Positions 22,348-33,361 of a stretch of DNA of 64,000 nt are shown here, piece by piece (positions within the stretch are counted from its first letter, which is position 1; each line of letters starts with the position of its first letter). The position numbers were made by a program, and so were the translations under genes. The notes under the pieces were generated by a model. The model did no database searches and had not been told where the DNA came from. It saw only the letters and a program-made list of their open reading frames with translations. The stretch is from Phoma sp. XZ068 (lineage: Eukaryota; Ascomycota; Dothideomycetes; Pleosporales; Didymellaceae). The DNA lies in NCBI GenBank assembly GCA_004835665.1, contig RBKR01000009.1:558001-622000 (forward strand), given 5' to 3'.

Positions 22348-22771
22348 CTTGGGTTGACGCACAGCACCTTTGCTTTGGAAGGCGCGATGGTGCTTGCGTT
22401 TGCGATGTGACGAAGCAAGCTTGTAATTTGACGCGAGGCGTTGAGTTGCGTGACACTCCAAGGTGTTTGCAGGGAGACGAGGGAAGTTTTTGTGTTGACG
22501 AGTCACTCGCAAACAGGGCACGTAGAGCAACGGTGAATGTGAATGTGAAAACCAGCAACACGAGGTGACGTCGTTTGGAGGAAGGAAAGACAATAGAGAA
22601 CAGTAGACATAACACAGCCGGGACCAACACCAGAGTGGAAAATAAGAGGACAGTGAAAGGTTCGTACAAACCATGTATCAAATTATGGGTATATTCTAAT
22701 CGTAACTATGCAACCGTATACTTATGCACGCGATCCAGATGTGATGTTAATCATGTGCAATAGCACCCACA
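22348..22771. other. Intergenic region
   Basis: This is the promoter or 5' UTR of the disordered-protein gene and the 3' flank of the esterase. Nothing is recognised. Confidence 0.5.
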
Positions 22772-25700
22772 CTACGAGTGTTCTCTATCCTTTGCCGTAC
22801 TCAATGACCTCGCGACCTGCTCAGTTACTCCACTCCCGCTCCGTTTTCTGTTAATTTCAGGGCTGCCTTCTAGCGACCGTCTCAAGCCTACGTCGCTGAG
22901 ATGCAGGGATGGGCTGGCAGGTGGGCTCGCAGCGACTTGATGACCTGCTGGAAGAACAGCTTGGCCACCCAGCAGCTGTTGTACATCTGGCTCCTTTGCT
23001 GCTTTGCTCGGTTGCTTTGGGCTCGCGCCAAGACCTCGATGTATATCAACAACCGGTGATGGTTGAGCCGCCGCGGGCGGTCCGCGTAAGAAGGACGAGA
23101 TCTCCGCATCGCTCGTTCCTGTGCTATTCGGCGTGCGCGGTGGCTTTGGAGATGTTGGCGTTCTTGCTATGCGTGGGTACCCGAGCTGCAGGAACTTCTG
23201 GACTGCATTGCGCTCATCATTGTCGTCGTCTTCATCGCTCGTTGCACCTTCAAAGTAGTTATCCCAATCCGCTGAGCTGGTACTGCGAATAGATTCTGCA
23301 GTGTTCATACGCTTTGGCGATCTGAATGAGTTCTCGAGTGGCGCTAGCTCATCACGAACTTCCCTAAGCTCACTCTCTGTACGCTCAATGGGTGGAACGG
23401 AGCTTTCTTGGCCTTTCACGTGCTCACCATCCTCTTTTACGGGGGCGTTGATGCCTTTGGCACGGTCGAGAGCGGGCTCTTCCTCATCGCGAGTTTGCGC
23501 AGAGTAAGTGTCCGCAAAGTGAGTGTCGCAGAGATGCTTGACGACCGGCCAACCATATGCATTGGCAAACATACGGCGCACAACGATGTTGTTGTGCGCG
23601 TCGGGCTCGAGGCGGACGAGGACTTTGCGCCATGAGAGATCCTTGTGATACGCACGGGCGATCTTCTCTTCCACTCGCATGACGCCGTCATCAGACGTAG
23701 CAAGCGACACTTGCGATTTACTACTCTCGCCAGAGAAAGAGCGATTGACAGACCGCTTTCTTGTCGGTGGCGGAGGAATGTCTTCTGGGTGGTACACACG
23801 ATCGTGGAAGATGGTGCGGGCGCGAGTGGAAGGGTCGATAATCCATGATGTAGGGGGCACAGGTGGATTGATGATATCTCCCGCTGACTCAAAAATCGTC
23901 GTCTTGGGTGGTGCTGCTGAGTTCTTCGATGGATCGAGTGTGGAGTCGCCGCGGGACGCCAGTGGTCGTTTTCTTCCCTGCTGCGATGATGCCTCTCCAG
24001 TTTCAGCCTCCTGCTCATCATCGTCCTTGAAGATGGTCTGACTGCGTGTGAACATCTTCTTATCTCTTGAGGTGTGCTTGCCTGTAGGTCGGATATAACT
24101 CCACCACTGCATTAAAGTATTCTGTGGCTGGAAGTACTGATCAGATACTGGTACACCCGGATTTCCTTGTACCAAGTCGCCCGCATCATGTTTCTGCCTA
24201 TCCAGGAATTGGTGAGCTGCAGGTTCCGATGCAGTGACCCTGTCATCTTCGTTTGTGACATCTGCACCTGGGAGAGGGACAGCAGTATCGTCCCCGTTTC
24301 CTGCCGGAGACTCCGTATCATCGTCCCTTTCTGGGAAACCTATCCGAGATGGGTTGGGCGATGAGTTCTGGCCAGTTAATTGACTGAACCCCCACACAGC
24401 GACACTCCCAATGAGTCCATTCTCTCGCCGAGCCTTCTCGACTTTGCCCAGGCCTCGCCAGTCCAAAAACAAAAGACAGCTGGTCCGAAGTGGTACAACA
24501 CCATCGTTGACAACGTTGGAATACACGGTACGGTTTCTGAACATGCGTAGCACCACGTGGGCCGGTCCAGTCGGTAGGATGCGGAGAAGTGGCTTGGTAC
24601 CGGGGTCTTCTTCTTCCTGATGTTGCGTCTGTCCACCAAAGCCGCTGACCATAGCAGTCCATCCACTCTTTGCCAGTGTAGGTGCTCTCCAAGTCAGACC
24701 CAGGTCTTGTCCGGTCCTGCCTACTAAGCCAAAGTCCAGGGCGAATTTGACATACATTGGGTTTTCGTTACTGAGACCTAGCATAGGTGATGCCATGGCG
24801 ATGAAGTTGATGGGTTTTATGTGCTGGAAAAACTCGGGGGAGTGCTTGTAGATGTATGCTATAGCGTAGGTCTGGACGAGTCCTCCGAGGGAATGACCGA
24901 TGAAGCTTATGCTCGTGAATTTGTATGCTCGCTTTTGCTTCTGGGTATGGGGTTTGAAGTGGATGCCACTTCCCTCATGTGTTGGTATACCCTCATCTGG
25001 CTTGTCCTTGGTTGGCGAGAAAGGGTTCAGCTTTTGCCCTACGGACTTCTTAATCGGTAAGTATGGCTGATCCGGATACGTGAGACGCAGCACGTGCTTA
25101 GCAAGCCGCTTCCCCAGATACTGGATGCCACGCTCAGTGCGAACAACATTGCCATCGAAACCGCGTACGATTACATCTTCTTCGTCATCGTCTTGCTCGT
25201 CATCAGGTATGTCTTCTTGGCCGCCAGACAGGGGAGCTGTAGACGGAGCTTCCTTGCTTTCCTGCTTTGGTTTCTGCCCTCTCTGTTCCTGTCGTCTTCT
25301 CCGACGATCTTCACGAGCTTGCCTGGCAGTCGCATCGATGCTCTCCTTCAAGTATAGCATGTCTGCGCCAAGGTTGCTATGCAGCCCATGTGTGACCATA
25401 ACAAGGTGGACATTCTTCTGTTTGCGAGTGTCCTCCTTCTGCTCGTGCTCAATATCCTTCGACTGGCGCCTGTCAGAGATACCCTCCTCCTCCTTGTATT
25501 CTGGTAGCTTTGGCTTGTTCCACAGACTCGTCGTGTCGTCCACAACCAACTTGATCGCCTTGGAGAAGACGCCCTTTGGCTGCGCAGGATGGTGCGAGGT
25601 ATGCGACTTCTTCCCTTGCTGGTGATCCTGAACCTTTCCTGGCGTTCCAGAGCTATTCCCCGTGACAGCCGTGAAGCCAAGGTCAAGTGACCTCTCATCG

Positions 25701-26340
25701 CGGGCGACCAGCAGTTCGTAATTCACAGAGGCTGAGTTGGAGAAGATGATCTGGGAATCCACCTCAATAATCCATGTTGCGCTCTTGGGGGTGCCATCGA
25801 AGTTCCTCCACTCGTCGCCCTGCCTGATGTGCTCAGGTACCGTCAGCCTCGCATTCCAGTAGCCTCCCGCCTTCAAGTTGGGCTCAAACTCAGGAACGCC
25901 ATAGGTCTTGGGCGACTCGACCTTCTTGTTCGGGTTGAAGGTCGAGGGATAGGCGGCGACATGGACAGTGTATGGGCCGTGGAGATAGGCGGCGCGGAGT
26001 GGTAGGGCGGAAGTGTTGCGTATGCGGACGTGGAGAAAGGCAGGCGCGGGGAGAATGCGGTCTTCGCTGGGGGTGTAGGTGACCGTGTACCTGCATAACA
26101 TGTCTTAGCACTCGATGCGACCAAACTGGGGAACTTCCGCGGGCATCTTGAAACCTACCGCACGACCTCGCCCACCTTGACGCTGCCTGTCTGGTGGAGC
26201 AGCAGCATTCTACGCGCGCGCTGTTCTTCGGCCTGGATCTCCTTTTGCGAAGGTGTTAGGAGCAAATAGGAAGCCCCAGGGCGCGTGCAGCCCGTGTCGG
26301 GGGTTTGGGCGAGGGAATAGGTGCGAGGCGTGAGCAGCAT
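22772..26340 (-). CDS. DUF676 putative serine esterase/lipase (ROG1-like)
   Basis: Exon 26340-26159 joins exon 26090-22772 through a 68-nt intron and yields 1166 residues. The N-terminal about 200 residues form a beta-rich region typical of the large fungal members. The hydrolase domain starts with VHLVMVTHGLHSNLGADM, the oxyanion-side strand, and the nucleophile elbow GHSLGG places the Ser at about residue 461. LNFIAMASPMLGLSNENP-like and THGL motifs fit DUF676 rather than classical lipases. Long low-complexity insertions (RRRRRQEQRGQKPKQ, DDEQDDDEEDV) and a disordered tail account for its size; yeast Rog1 has about 685 residues. A His late in the domain (PDAHNNIVVRRMFANAYGWP then VVKHLCDTHF) is the likely catalytic His. 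It probably hydrolyses acyl-glycerols or phospholipids inside the cell. Confidence 0.88.
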
Positions 26341-27371
26341 TTAGCGTCGAGCAACTTTCGGTAGCGGGCGGCGCTGACGATTACGGGTCCTCGCGGCGCG
26401 TCATCAGCAGTACTTGCCTGTGCGAGCTGCTAGAGGCTGGTCTGGGACTACTTGAATGTTTATGCGGGGCCGCAGGGTGGTGCTGCGTGGATGATAGGGG
26501 CTGTTGGCTTGTTTTGCTGCTGGTCACATGTATCGCGAAGAAGAGATAAAGTGCGTCATTGCTCGCGTGGACGACCTCCCTGCCTTCATCGCGTGCACTC
26601 TCATTTTGAGGACCGAATTCGACCACTTTCGTGTCTCAAGCTCACCCCGCACGAGACATCTATACGAACTCGAAGACACCAGCAGACGGGACAAGGCGCT
26701 TGCTGGGATAGAACGCGTGTCGACGCCCCTTCCACCCGCATCCGTGCCGGAACGTGCTGGGACCCACATTCGACCTACTCCATCTTCGGACTATTTATCG
26801 TCTTCTCCGGATCTCGCAGGCGAAGCTTCGTGTATAGGTAAGGAAGGAGGCGACCTTGCTGTCGAGTTGGAGATCCCACGCAACCGACATCTTCGTTGTC
26901 TCTAGAATTACATGAGCGTACAAAGAGTGTTAAGACATTTACACAAAGACGTTGTAAGGTATACTTGTAGCATGTTGTCGCCGTTTTCTGTATCGAGGTC
27001 TCTTGTACATTCATGTCTACCTTCCTCGAGCCGCATTCACCCTAAACACACCTAGACCTAAGCAAAACAACACTACACAAACAGCTGTTAGCAATAGTTG
27101 ATGCCGAATGCAAGGGTACACTCATATATACTCATCAAGAAAGTGATGTACAAGCTCGCACTTCAAGAAGGCTCGGACTATCAAAGTGATGAAAAGTCAT
27201 TGCAAGGGACACGACCACCATTCAAGTTCATTTCGTCAAGTAGCAGTAAGTTTTACACGTTTCAATTCTTTATAGTTCTTGGTTCAGAACTTCCATCGCG
27301 TTCCTAGAGAATGTCGTCGGTGTATCGGTGACGGAAGAGCAACGAATGTATGGCAGCTTGTTGCAGTTTCA
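26341..27371. other. Intergenic region without recognisable gene
   Basis: The promoter of the esterase lies here. Overlapping frames at 26452-26905 on the plus strand compete with each other and show no domain. Nothing else is defined. Confidence 0.5.
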
Positions 27372-27926
27372 TCATGACATTCGCATGATCCTTGACAAGG
27401 AGCCTCGCAGAATCCTGGACAAGGAGACCAGCTGCGCGGTGAGTAAAGTCTTGCACTGCTTCTGCAGCTGCTCCTCGTACAGAGTCTTTTGTGTGTCGGT
27501 GAGCTCACAAGGGCAAGTCTTCGTCGGCAGGTGATTCAACTTGAGCCTTCTTGCGGCGGAGAAGGTGTCCTTCGCTGAGCTCGCGGTTCTGTAAACGCCT
27601 GCCTCCACAGCCGTCGAAGCTCTCGTTCCAATCCTGCACAATATGGCATTCCAGCGATCCTTGAGTATATTGTGATCCTCGGCGCGATTAAGACACTCCA
27701 GCCAGTGAAAGCCCGGTGGAAGGATTGGTGCTGGGTGCCCGTTTAGCTGCGGGAAATCAGCAGGGAGTGACCATGCGGGAGGTCCGTAAGGGTCGATGGT
27801 CGGCCGGTGCTCTTGAGCCTCCGGTGTATTGGAGGGGTGTAGCGGCGGGTGTTTGTCGCGCTTGGAGGGCAAGATGTCCAGCCTGTCCGTGTTGGAACGG
27901 GAGTGCAGTGGCGATGGCTGGCGGGG
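27372..27926 (-). CDS. Hypothetical protein, 5' end unresolved
   Basis: An open frame of about 185 codons shows coding-like composition with PPLHPSNTPEAQEHRPTIDP, PPGFHWLECLNRAEDHNILK, DRWNAILCRIGTRASTAVEA and a C-terminal LTDTQKTLYEEQLQKQ. There is no ATG in the frame before the very end, so the start must lie in an upstream exon. A candidate is the ATG near 28002 (MKLSTGTKLPTEYP), but I found no donor/acceptor pair that joins it in frame. The region from 27926 down, starting PSPLHSRSNTDRLDILP, looks continuous with it. I do not recognise a family. A short gene with one or two introns, or a decayed gene, are both possible. Confidence 0.4.
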   Translation of the reverse strand, partial: PRQPSPLHSRSNTDRLDILPSKRDKHPPLHPSNTPEAQEHRPTIDPYGPPAWSLPADFPQLNGHPAPILPPGFHWLECLNRAEDHNILKDRWNAILCRIGTRASTAVEAGVYRTASSAKDTFSAARRLKLNHLPTKTCPCELTDTQKTLYEEQLQKQCKTLLTAQLVSLSRILRGSLSRIMRMS

Positions 27927-29200
27927 TGACGAAGCGAAGCCTTAGTTGTGCCAGTGCGGTAGGATACTCGGTTGGGAGCTTCGTGCCCGTTGACAATTTC
28001 ATCCTTGGTTATACGTTGGTGGATAGGTAGTTAGGTGGTCGTGGAGGTTTATACACTTGAGGCCTATACCCTTGCTAGACAACCTCGTTCTCGTGGCTGT
28101 CCTTGTCGTTGCTGGGCCTGGTGGGTTCGATGTGGCAGTTCACTCCGGACAGGAACCACACTTGACGAGCAGGCCCCTCCGTCACGTCAAGTATCAGTTA
28201 TCCATGGCGGATGAGGTACGCTTAGACGCACACTGCCTCGCAGAGTTTTGTCTTTCTTGTGAATCTTCCTCACCATACGCACCAGCAACATCCTGGGCGT
28301 AGAAGTCGTGCTCTCAAAGCCCGCTGGCGACGACGTTGTTGCACAAGACCTAGACTCGGGTTGGGACCGCAGCGGCTCGTAGCTGCAAACTCATCATGTT
28401 GAATAAAGACGTGGCGAATGAACATAAAGGTCGTTGAACAGAGCGTGCTGTCAAAACGAGATATACTAATACAAGATTAGCAACCTGTCATAATCTTCCT
28501 AATGTTGGACACTTACTGCCTTGAACTTCCACAACTATCCTATCTGGATTTAGCAACGTTGTAGAATACCTGTCGCGTGCTGAGCTGATAACGCAGTTGC
28601 ACCTGCGCCCCTCGGAAGAACATGTCAAGTAACTCAGAACGGATGTTCTTGCTCAGTGACATGACATTTTTCAGGTCATCTAGGTCATAGTCTCCCTTGG
28701 GATGCCATGGTTGTTCTGCTTGAGGGACATTATGTCGTTGAGGTCCTATACATCGTGCTCTCCATTAGTACGGTCGCAGTTGGGCTGGGGCTATAGAATG
28801 TAAGTCATTGCTCTGTTCTTGAAGATTTCAGTGTATTGCTTACCTGCGCGTTCGCCAGCTAGCGCGGTATGAGTGCGTTGTCCCACTTGGCCTTAAGTAC
28901 GGCGGGAGCAATTGCGTGGACACGCTATATATTGGAAAGGAAGGAAGGATAAAGGCGAAGAAAGTATATACAAAAACAGGCTGTTCGACCATCGCAATGA
29001 TAGTCCGCACCCGCGGACTATCATTCTTAAGAAGAGTAGAGACGCGGGAGTGAGACGAACGGAACATGACAACTCAGCACCCTCAACGAAACGACCACAT
29101 ATATAACACTTCCGCTTACTCAACACAATAACCGAGCATGACCGAATCAACACGAACGCGCAAACAGCTTGCCCAAGCCAGCATCCCTTAAAACAAGCAC
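27927..29200. other. Region with no confirmed gene
   Basis: It may contain the missing first exon of the hypothetical gene to its left. A perfect 13-bp hairpin (listed separately) is the only clear element. No long frame is present. Confidence 0.5.
28996..29025. repeat. Perfect 13-bp inverted repeat with 4-nt loop
   Basis: AATGATAGTCCGC is followed by ACCC and by its exact reverse complement. In RNA or single-stranded DNA this would be a very stable hairpin. It lies in non-coding DNA. Confidence 0.85.
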
Positions 29201-29920
29201 TTAGTACTCACGCAAACCAGCGCAAAAACATTCCACCCCGCAGAAATCACACTCCCACTCGTGTCTCCCACGGGGATACGCTTCCCTTGCACCGCCCTCT
29301 CCAGCCCCTTCACCTTGCTTCGACGTCGATGATGTACACGCTGCACACTCACCTATTACATCCTCATCCTGATGCGGCGCCATTTCAGTCGAGTATAGAT
29401 GATGCGCGGGTGTTTGGTCTGGATGATGGGTAGATGTGCATACCTGCGGTACTCCTGAGCAAACTGAATTCGTATGGGTATGTGTATGCGTTTGTACAGC
29501 TGTATGTATGCAGTGTGTACAGCATGGACAAGCAGTACAGGCCGCACAAACAGACACGACAGGGAGGAAACCACACGCACCGCAAAACGCCTGCATACAC
29601 AAAACCTCAGGAAACACCGGCGCACGATTGCATCGCTTCTCATACGAGCATCTTGGCTGTGCGCTTGCTGTTACTTCTCCGTATGAGCAGAAACACGAGC
29701 AGGATCTGTTAAGGTTAAGTTGGTTACAAACCGCTGGCTTACTACAGGCTGTGTAGTTGCTGAGATGAACAGGCAATTCGATATTGGCGTTGCAGCAAAA
29801 TGCTCCTGCTCCGCTTGAGCAATTAACTTGATATTTAGCCATGGATGGCATCTTCAGAGTCGGAGGATGAGGGTGCATAATTCTAATCATCGAGGACATG
29901 CGGGAATGTAAGGAAGTCAT
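29201..29920 (-). CDS. Cysteine-rich hypothetical protein (possible Zn-binding)
   Basis: An uninterrupted frame from the ATG at 29920 to 29201 contains about 30 Cys residues, clustered in pairs: GAFCCNANIE, SCSCFCSYGE, FCGACGFLP, VCAACTACPCCTHC, GECAACTS and finally HEWECDFCGVECFCAGLREY. The last block looks like a small zinc-binding knuckle. The middle includes a Thr-His run produced by a GT-rich simple repeat, and several candidate splice sites (donor GTATGC in CCGCAG|GTATGC, acceptor CATCAG|GATGAG) suggest part of the frame may be intronic. I recognise no family. It could be a real Cys-rich protein with introns, or chance coding in a repeat-bearing region. Confidence 0.38.
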   Translation of the reverse strand: MTSLHSRMSSMIRIMHPHPPTLKMPSMAKYQVNCSSGAGAFCCNANIELPVHLSNYTACSKPAVCNQLNLNRSCSCFCSYGEVTASAQPRCSYEKRCNRAPVFPEVLCMQAFCGACGFLPVVSVCAACTACPCCTHCIHTAVQTHTHTHTNSVCSGVPQVCTSTHHPDQTPAHHLYSTEMAPHQDEDVIGECAACTSSTSKQGEGAGEGGAREAYPRGRHEWECDFCGVECFCAGLREY

Positions 29921-30135
29921 TAGCTGCACAAATATACACACATCTCAGTAGGGTTATCATTGCGCTTTGAGGGGTGGTTGAGAGGTGAAGTGACAAAGAC
30001 ATTGTGGTGGAAATTGAAGTGACAAAGGGAAACTTCAGAAGATTCGGTGCAGACGAACAAACACCGTCTTTGATCTATAAACACTTCAGATGCGCTAGAA
30101 ATGCATTTTATCAACCCAATAAACACCAATCGAGA

Positions 30136-31785
30136 CTAGACCACGGAGTCGCCAGTTACTTTCAGGATCATGCTTCCGCTGCCGGGCTTACTGACGACAA
30201 CGGCCTGCGCTAGCTTCTCCTCGGTGATGTCGGGGAATTTCTTCCGGTAGTACTTCTCCTCCCATGCTTTCTTGACGGCTTCCACCTTGTCCTTGGGCAC
30301 GAGGTGCACGCTGCATCCGCCCCAGCCGGCGCCGGTGAGTCTGCTTCCGGTAGCGCCGGCTGCGCGTGCGAGTTGGCACAGCTCGTCGAGCTCGGGGCAA
30401 CTGCAGTCGTAGATGTCGCGGCAGGAGTCTTGTGTTGTGTTCATGAGGTCACCTAGCGACTGGAGGTACGCCTTGTCTGTGGAGGGAGGGGAGGAAAGGA
30501 GAGAGCGGAACTTGATCACGCGCAGGGCTTCGGTGAAGACGTGTAGCGCGCGTTGGCGGAGCATGAACTTCTCTGCGCGGACGGGGAACTTGGACATGTA
30601 TCGCTGGTTGAGAGCGTCCTCTGAGACACCGAGGAGAGCGCAGATGTCGGATCTTGTGTAGCCGTCTTCTTGTGTGAGGTAGTCTTCAGTGTGCTGGACG
30701 AGCTTGTGTAGTTGTGTCTCGAACTCGGCGACGGAGGTCTTTGTGTTGTCGGCAACGCCCTCTTTCTCCTCAAAGTATGTGTCGTGGAAGCCGCGCAAGC
30801 TGACGCCGAGTGGTGATGAGTCGGTGGGCAGCTCCTTCTTCAGGCCGAACGCCTTGGCCAAGAACGCAGCAGCAAGCGTGCATTCAACCACGCGCAGGTT
30901 GTAGCATACTGGCGCGGTGACGTGCTTGTCAGCTGCGACGAAGCTCTGGGCGGTGACGAATGTGAGCTCGGGGTCTGTTGTGGGGAACTCAATGTTGGTG
31001 TAGTCGAGGCTGGGCTTGAAGGAGACGTAGAGGGCAGAACCGCGGAGCGAGAAGACTGAAGCAGCTTGATCCATGCTGAGTGATATTAGTAGTGAGTGTG
31101 GAGGTAGTACAGCTTAACTCACCCTCCGGAGTTGACACCAACGGCACGCTCTGAGACAATGGCAAGCTCGCAGAGCTCCTTCTTGTCGACCTTGTCCTCA
31201 CCGTTCGCAGCCAACACTGCAAGCGCGCTGGTGCACACAACGGATGCGGAGCTGGAGAGACCGCCACCGCTAGGTACTGTGCCGTCGCAGACAATATCCA
31301 TGCCAACCGACTGGAACTTGCCGCGCTTCTTCTGGAGTAGCTCCGACACGCCCTTGAGGCCAGACTTGAAGTAGTTGGTCCACTCGTGCTCTGTGGCATC
31401 AATGGGAATCTCCCCTTCGGGGATGTCGAACTCGCGTGTGGGAAACTTGTCCGAGTTGAGGTTGGCTATCCGTATCCGGGGCTTCTCATCTGAGGGCCGG
31501 ACAGCTACAGCCATGATAAAGTCGGCGGTGATGGCCATTGGGAGCACCTCGTACAGCGAGTAGTCGATGTGCTATTACTTGTGAGTACAGCTTGGAGTAG
31601 ATATTTTATAATAACTATACCTCTCCAATGATGTTGACACGTCCAGGACTGCGCGCGACAAACTCAGCCTGCCTGCCATGGACCTCCTTGAACCTCGCGA
31701 GGAGCTTCTCCCATCGCTTAGTCTCAACAGGCACGGCGTCTTCAGGGTAAATGTCGCGCAGCGACGTTGCTGTTGGTACCGACAT
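30136..31785 (-). CDS. GAL1: Galactokinase
   Basis: Three exons (31785-31621, 31571-31123, 31075-30136) with introns of 49 and 47 nt give 517 residues, close to yeast Gal1/Gal3 (528/520). All three GHMP-kinase motifs are present: the galactokinase signature RSPGRVNIIGEHIDY at about 45-59, the ATP-binding loop VPSGGGLSSSASV in exon 2, and GAGWGGCSVH near the C-terminus. It phosphorylates galactose at C1 as the first step of the Leloir pathway. SERAVGVNSGGMDQAA bridges the second splice junction and contains the catalytic Asp in GMDQA, which confirms the join. No other GAL gene is adjacent. The SGGGLSSS loop is complete, so catalytic activity rather than a Gal3-like sensor role is expected. Confidence 0.96.
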
Positions 31786-32115
31786 GATGCAATGTGAGGG
31801 TGTTCGTACTCCAGGAGTAGTAGCAGAGCAGGAAAATAAACAAGAAGAGAGGAAATCAACAGCGGCGGAAAAGTCAGGGTTATATGCCTTGTGAGGGTTA
31901 CAAGAGTCGCGGGGTGCGGTCGCGCTAGTCTCGAAGGGGGACCGCAGCCGCCTTTTTGTTGGTTACCCCACCGTTTGGCTGCAAGGTACCGCGAGCCAGC
32001 GCCGCTGCAAAAGCTATGACGCGCGATATGCGGGTGAGAAGAGACGGGGAATTTTGTGGGTGATGGTCGAATTGGGTATCTTTGTTGTATCTGACAGTGC
32101 GGTCCAGCATGGCGC

Positions 32116-32888
32116 TCATTCGGCGCCTCTCCCACGACCCCGACCGCGCAGTCCTCGCCCAATGCCACTGCCTGCTCGGCCTCTCGTTGAGTCGCTGCGG
32201 CTGACGCCTCGTCCGGCCTGCCCTCCGACGCCGACGTAGCCGCTGGAGGTGGTCGATGTTGAGGTGCCGCGTGGTCGCGTGCCTCTGCCTCGTCCTCTTG
32301 TCGCTGGCTTGGGCGGGCCGGCCTCTGCTTTCCTGCGCTCCTCCTCGGCCTTCCTGGCAGCAGCCTCCCGCCGTGCCTGCTCCTCTGCTGCGCGACGCTC
32401 GACGGCCTGCTTTCTGTGAGACTCCTCCTCTTCGATATCGACCAGGTCCTGGGTTGCACCCTGCCATTGCGGGTTCAGGATGAGGCGCTGGTTGTGCTCC
32501 GTCTGCGAGAGGATGCGTGTCCACGTCTGCAGGAGCGTGGAGGCGTTCTGGACGGTCTTGGAGACGGTCTGCGGCTGTCAGTGTGTTGTGCGCACCGACC
32601 TGTTGCAATACTTACCCCCATGTTGTCCTTGGCCTTTTGCAGGCTCTCGACGACGCCCTCAATCACCTTGTTGACGTTGCGCACGCTCTCGAGCTCCTGG
32701 CGCAGCGCAGCTTCGCGGGCCTCCTCGGTGGTGTAGTGCGACTCGGCCGCACGCGCCTTGCCCGCTGCACCCTCGCCGGCTGCATCCTGCGCTCGCTGCC
32801 GGTTCTTGCGCGCGGCGGGGGTGTCGAAGAGGGCGTCCGTGTCCGAGTCGGAGAGGTTGAGGTCGTCCATGTTGGGTGGCTGCACCAT
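32116..32888 (-). CDS. DUO1: DASH/Dam1 complex subunit Duo1
   Basis: Two exons (32888-32616, 32568-32116; 47-nt intron with GTAAGT donor) encode 241 residues. The N-terminal half contains the conserved Duo1 helix: HYTTEEAREAALRQELESVR followed by NVNKVIEGVVESLQKAKDNM, then after the intron TVSKTVQNASTLLQTWTRIL and SQTEHNQRLILNPQWQGATQ. This is the Pfam DASH Duo1 core. A charged helix (EERRKAEAGPPKP) leads to a Gly/Arg-rich tail (RGRGTRPRG, GRGLRGRGRGRGAE). Duo1 belongs to the ring-forming Dam1/DASH complex that couples kinetochores to spindle microtubules. The second exon is easily overlooked because Arg-rich frames in the other two phases are longer; the true frame ends in TGA at 32116. Confidence 0.92.
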
Positions 32889-32993
32889 GATTGTGCCTTG
32901 TTTGTGTGTTTCGGCGGTGTCGTGGTCGCGCCCAATCAGTTCGGCTGCACCCGTAACAAAGCCGGGCTGCACGTGTGGGCGTTGTTGTGTTTG

Positions 32994-32999
32994 ACGCGT
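32994..32999. promoter_or_regulatory. MCB element ACGCGT between DUO1 and divergent gene
   Basis: A perfect Mlu I cell-cycle box stands 106 bp upstream of the DUO1 start and about 360 bp upstream of its divergent neighbour. In yeasts this is the binding site of MBF, which drives G1/S transcription. Function here is inferred. Confidence 0.45.
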
Positions 33000-33361
33000 T
33001 TGTCTCGCGCGGGGTCGCTTGCCCGGCGTTGCTGCAAGGGTCGGTCGTTGTTGTTCACAGGCGCTTGGCGGGACGACGGCTGGGCACGTCCACCAGCCAT
33101 CACCAACCTCCTCGACGCCCAGTGCTGCACCGTGACCGCCCCCTTCCGCAGCCGGGCCCCATCAGCTCCACTCCACCGTCACCATCCCCTATCTCTATCG
33201 ATCCTCCGCACTGCGCCCCGTATCGCCCGACCGTTGCGCCCTGCGACCGCTGAGCGCCTGTAGCGAGCTTGTTTTGATTTTGGCCTCGCGCAAACGCCCA
33301 CTCCACCACCGCGCCCACCGCGACGCCCACACCACCGCGCACCACTTCGCTTCACTTCACC

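Noticed and set aside
31925..32608. Arg-rich frames opposite in phase to the second exon of DUO1
   Set aside because: The third phase encodes the conserved Duo1 helices and joins the first exon by a good intron; the Arg-rich frames come from the G+C-rich repeats.
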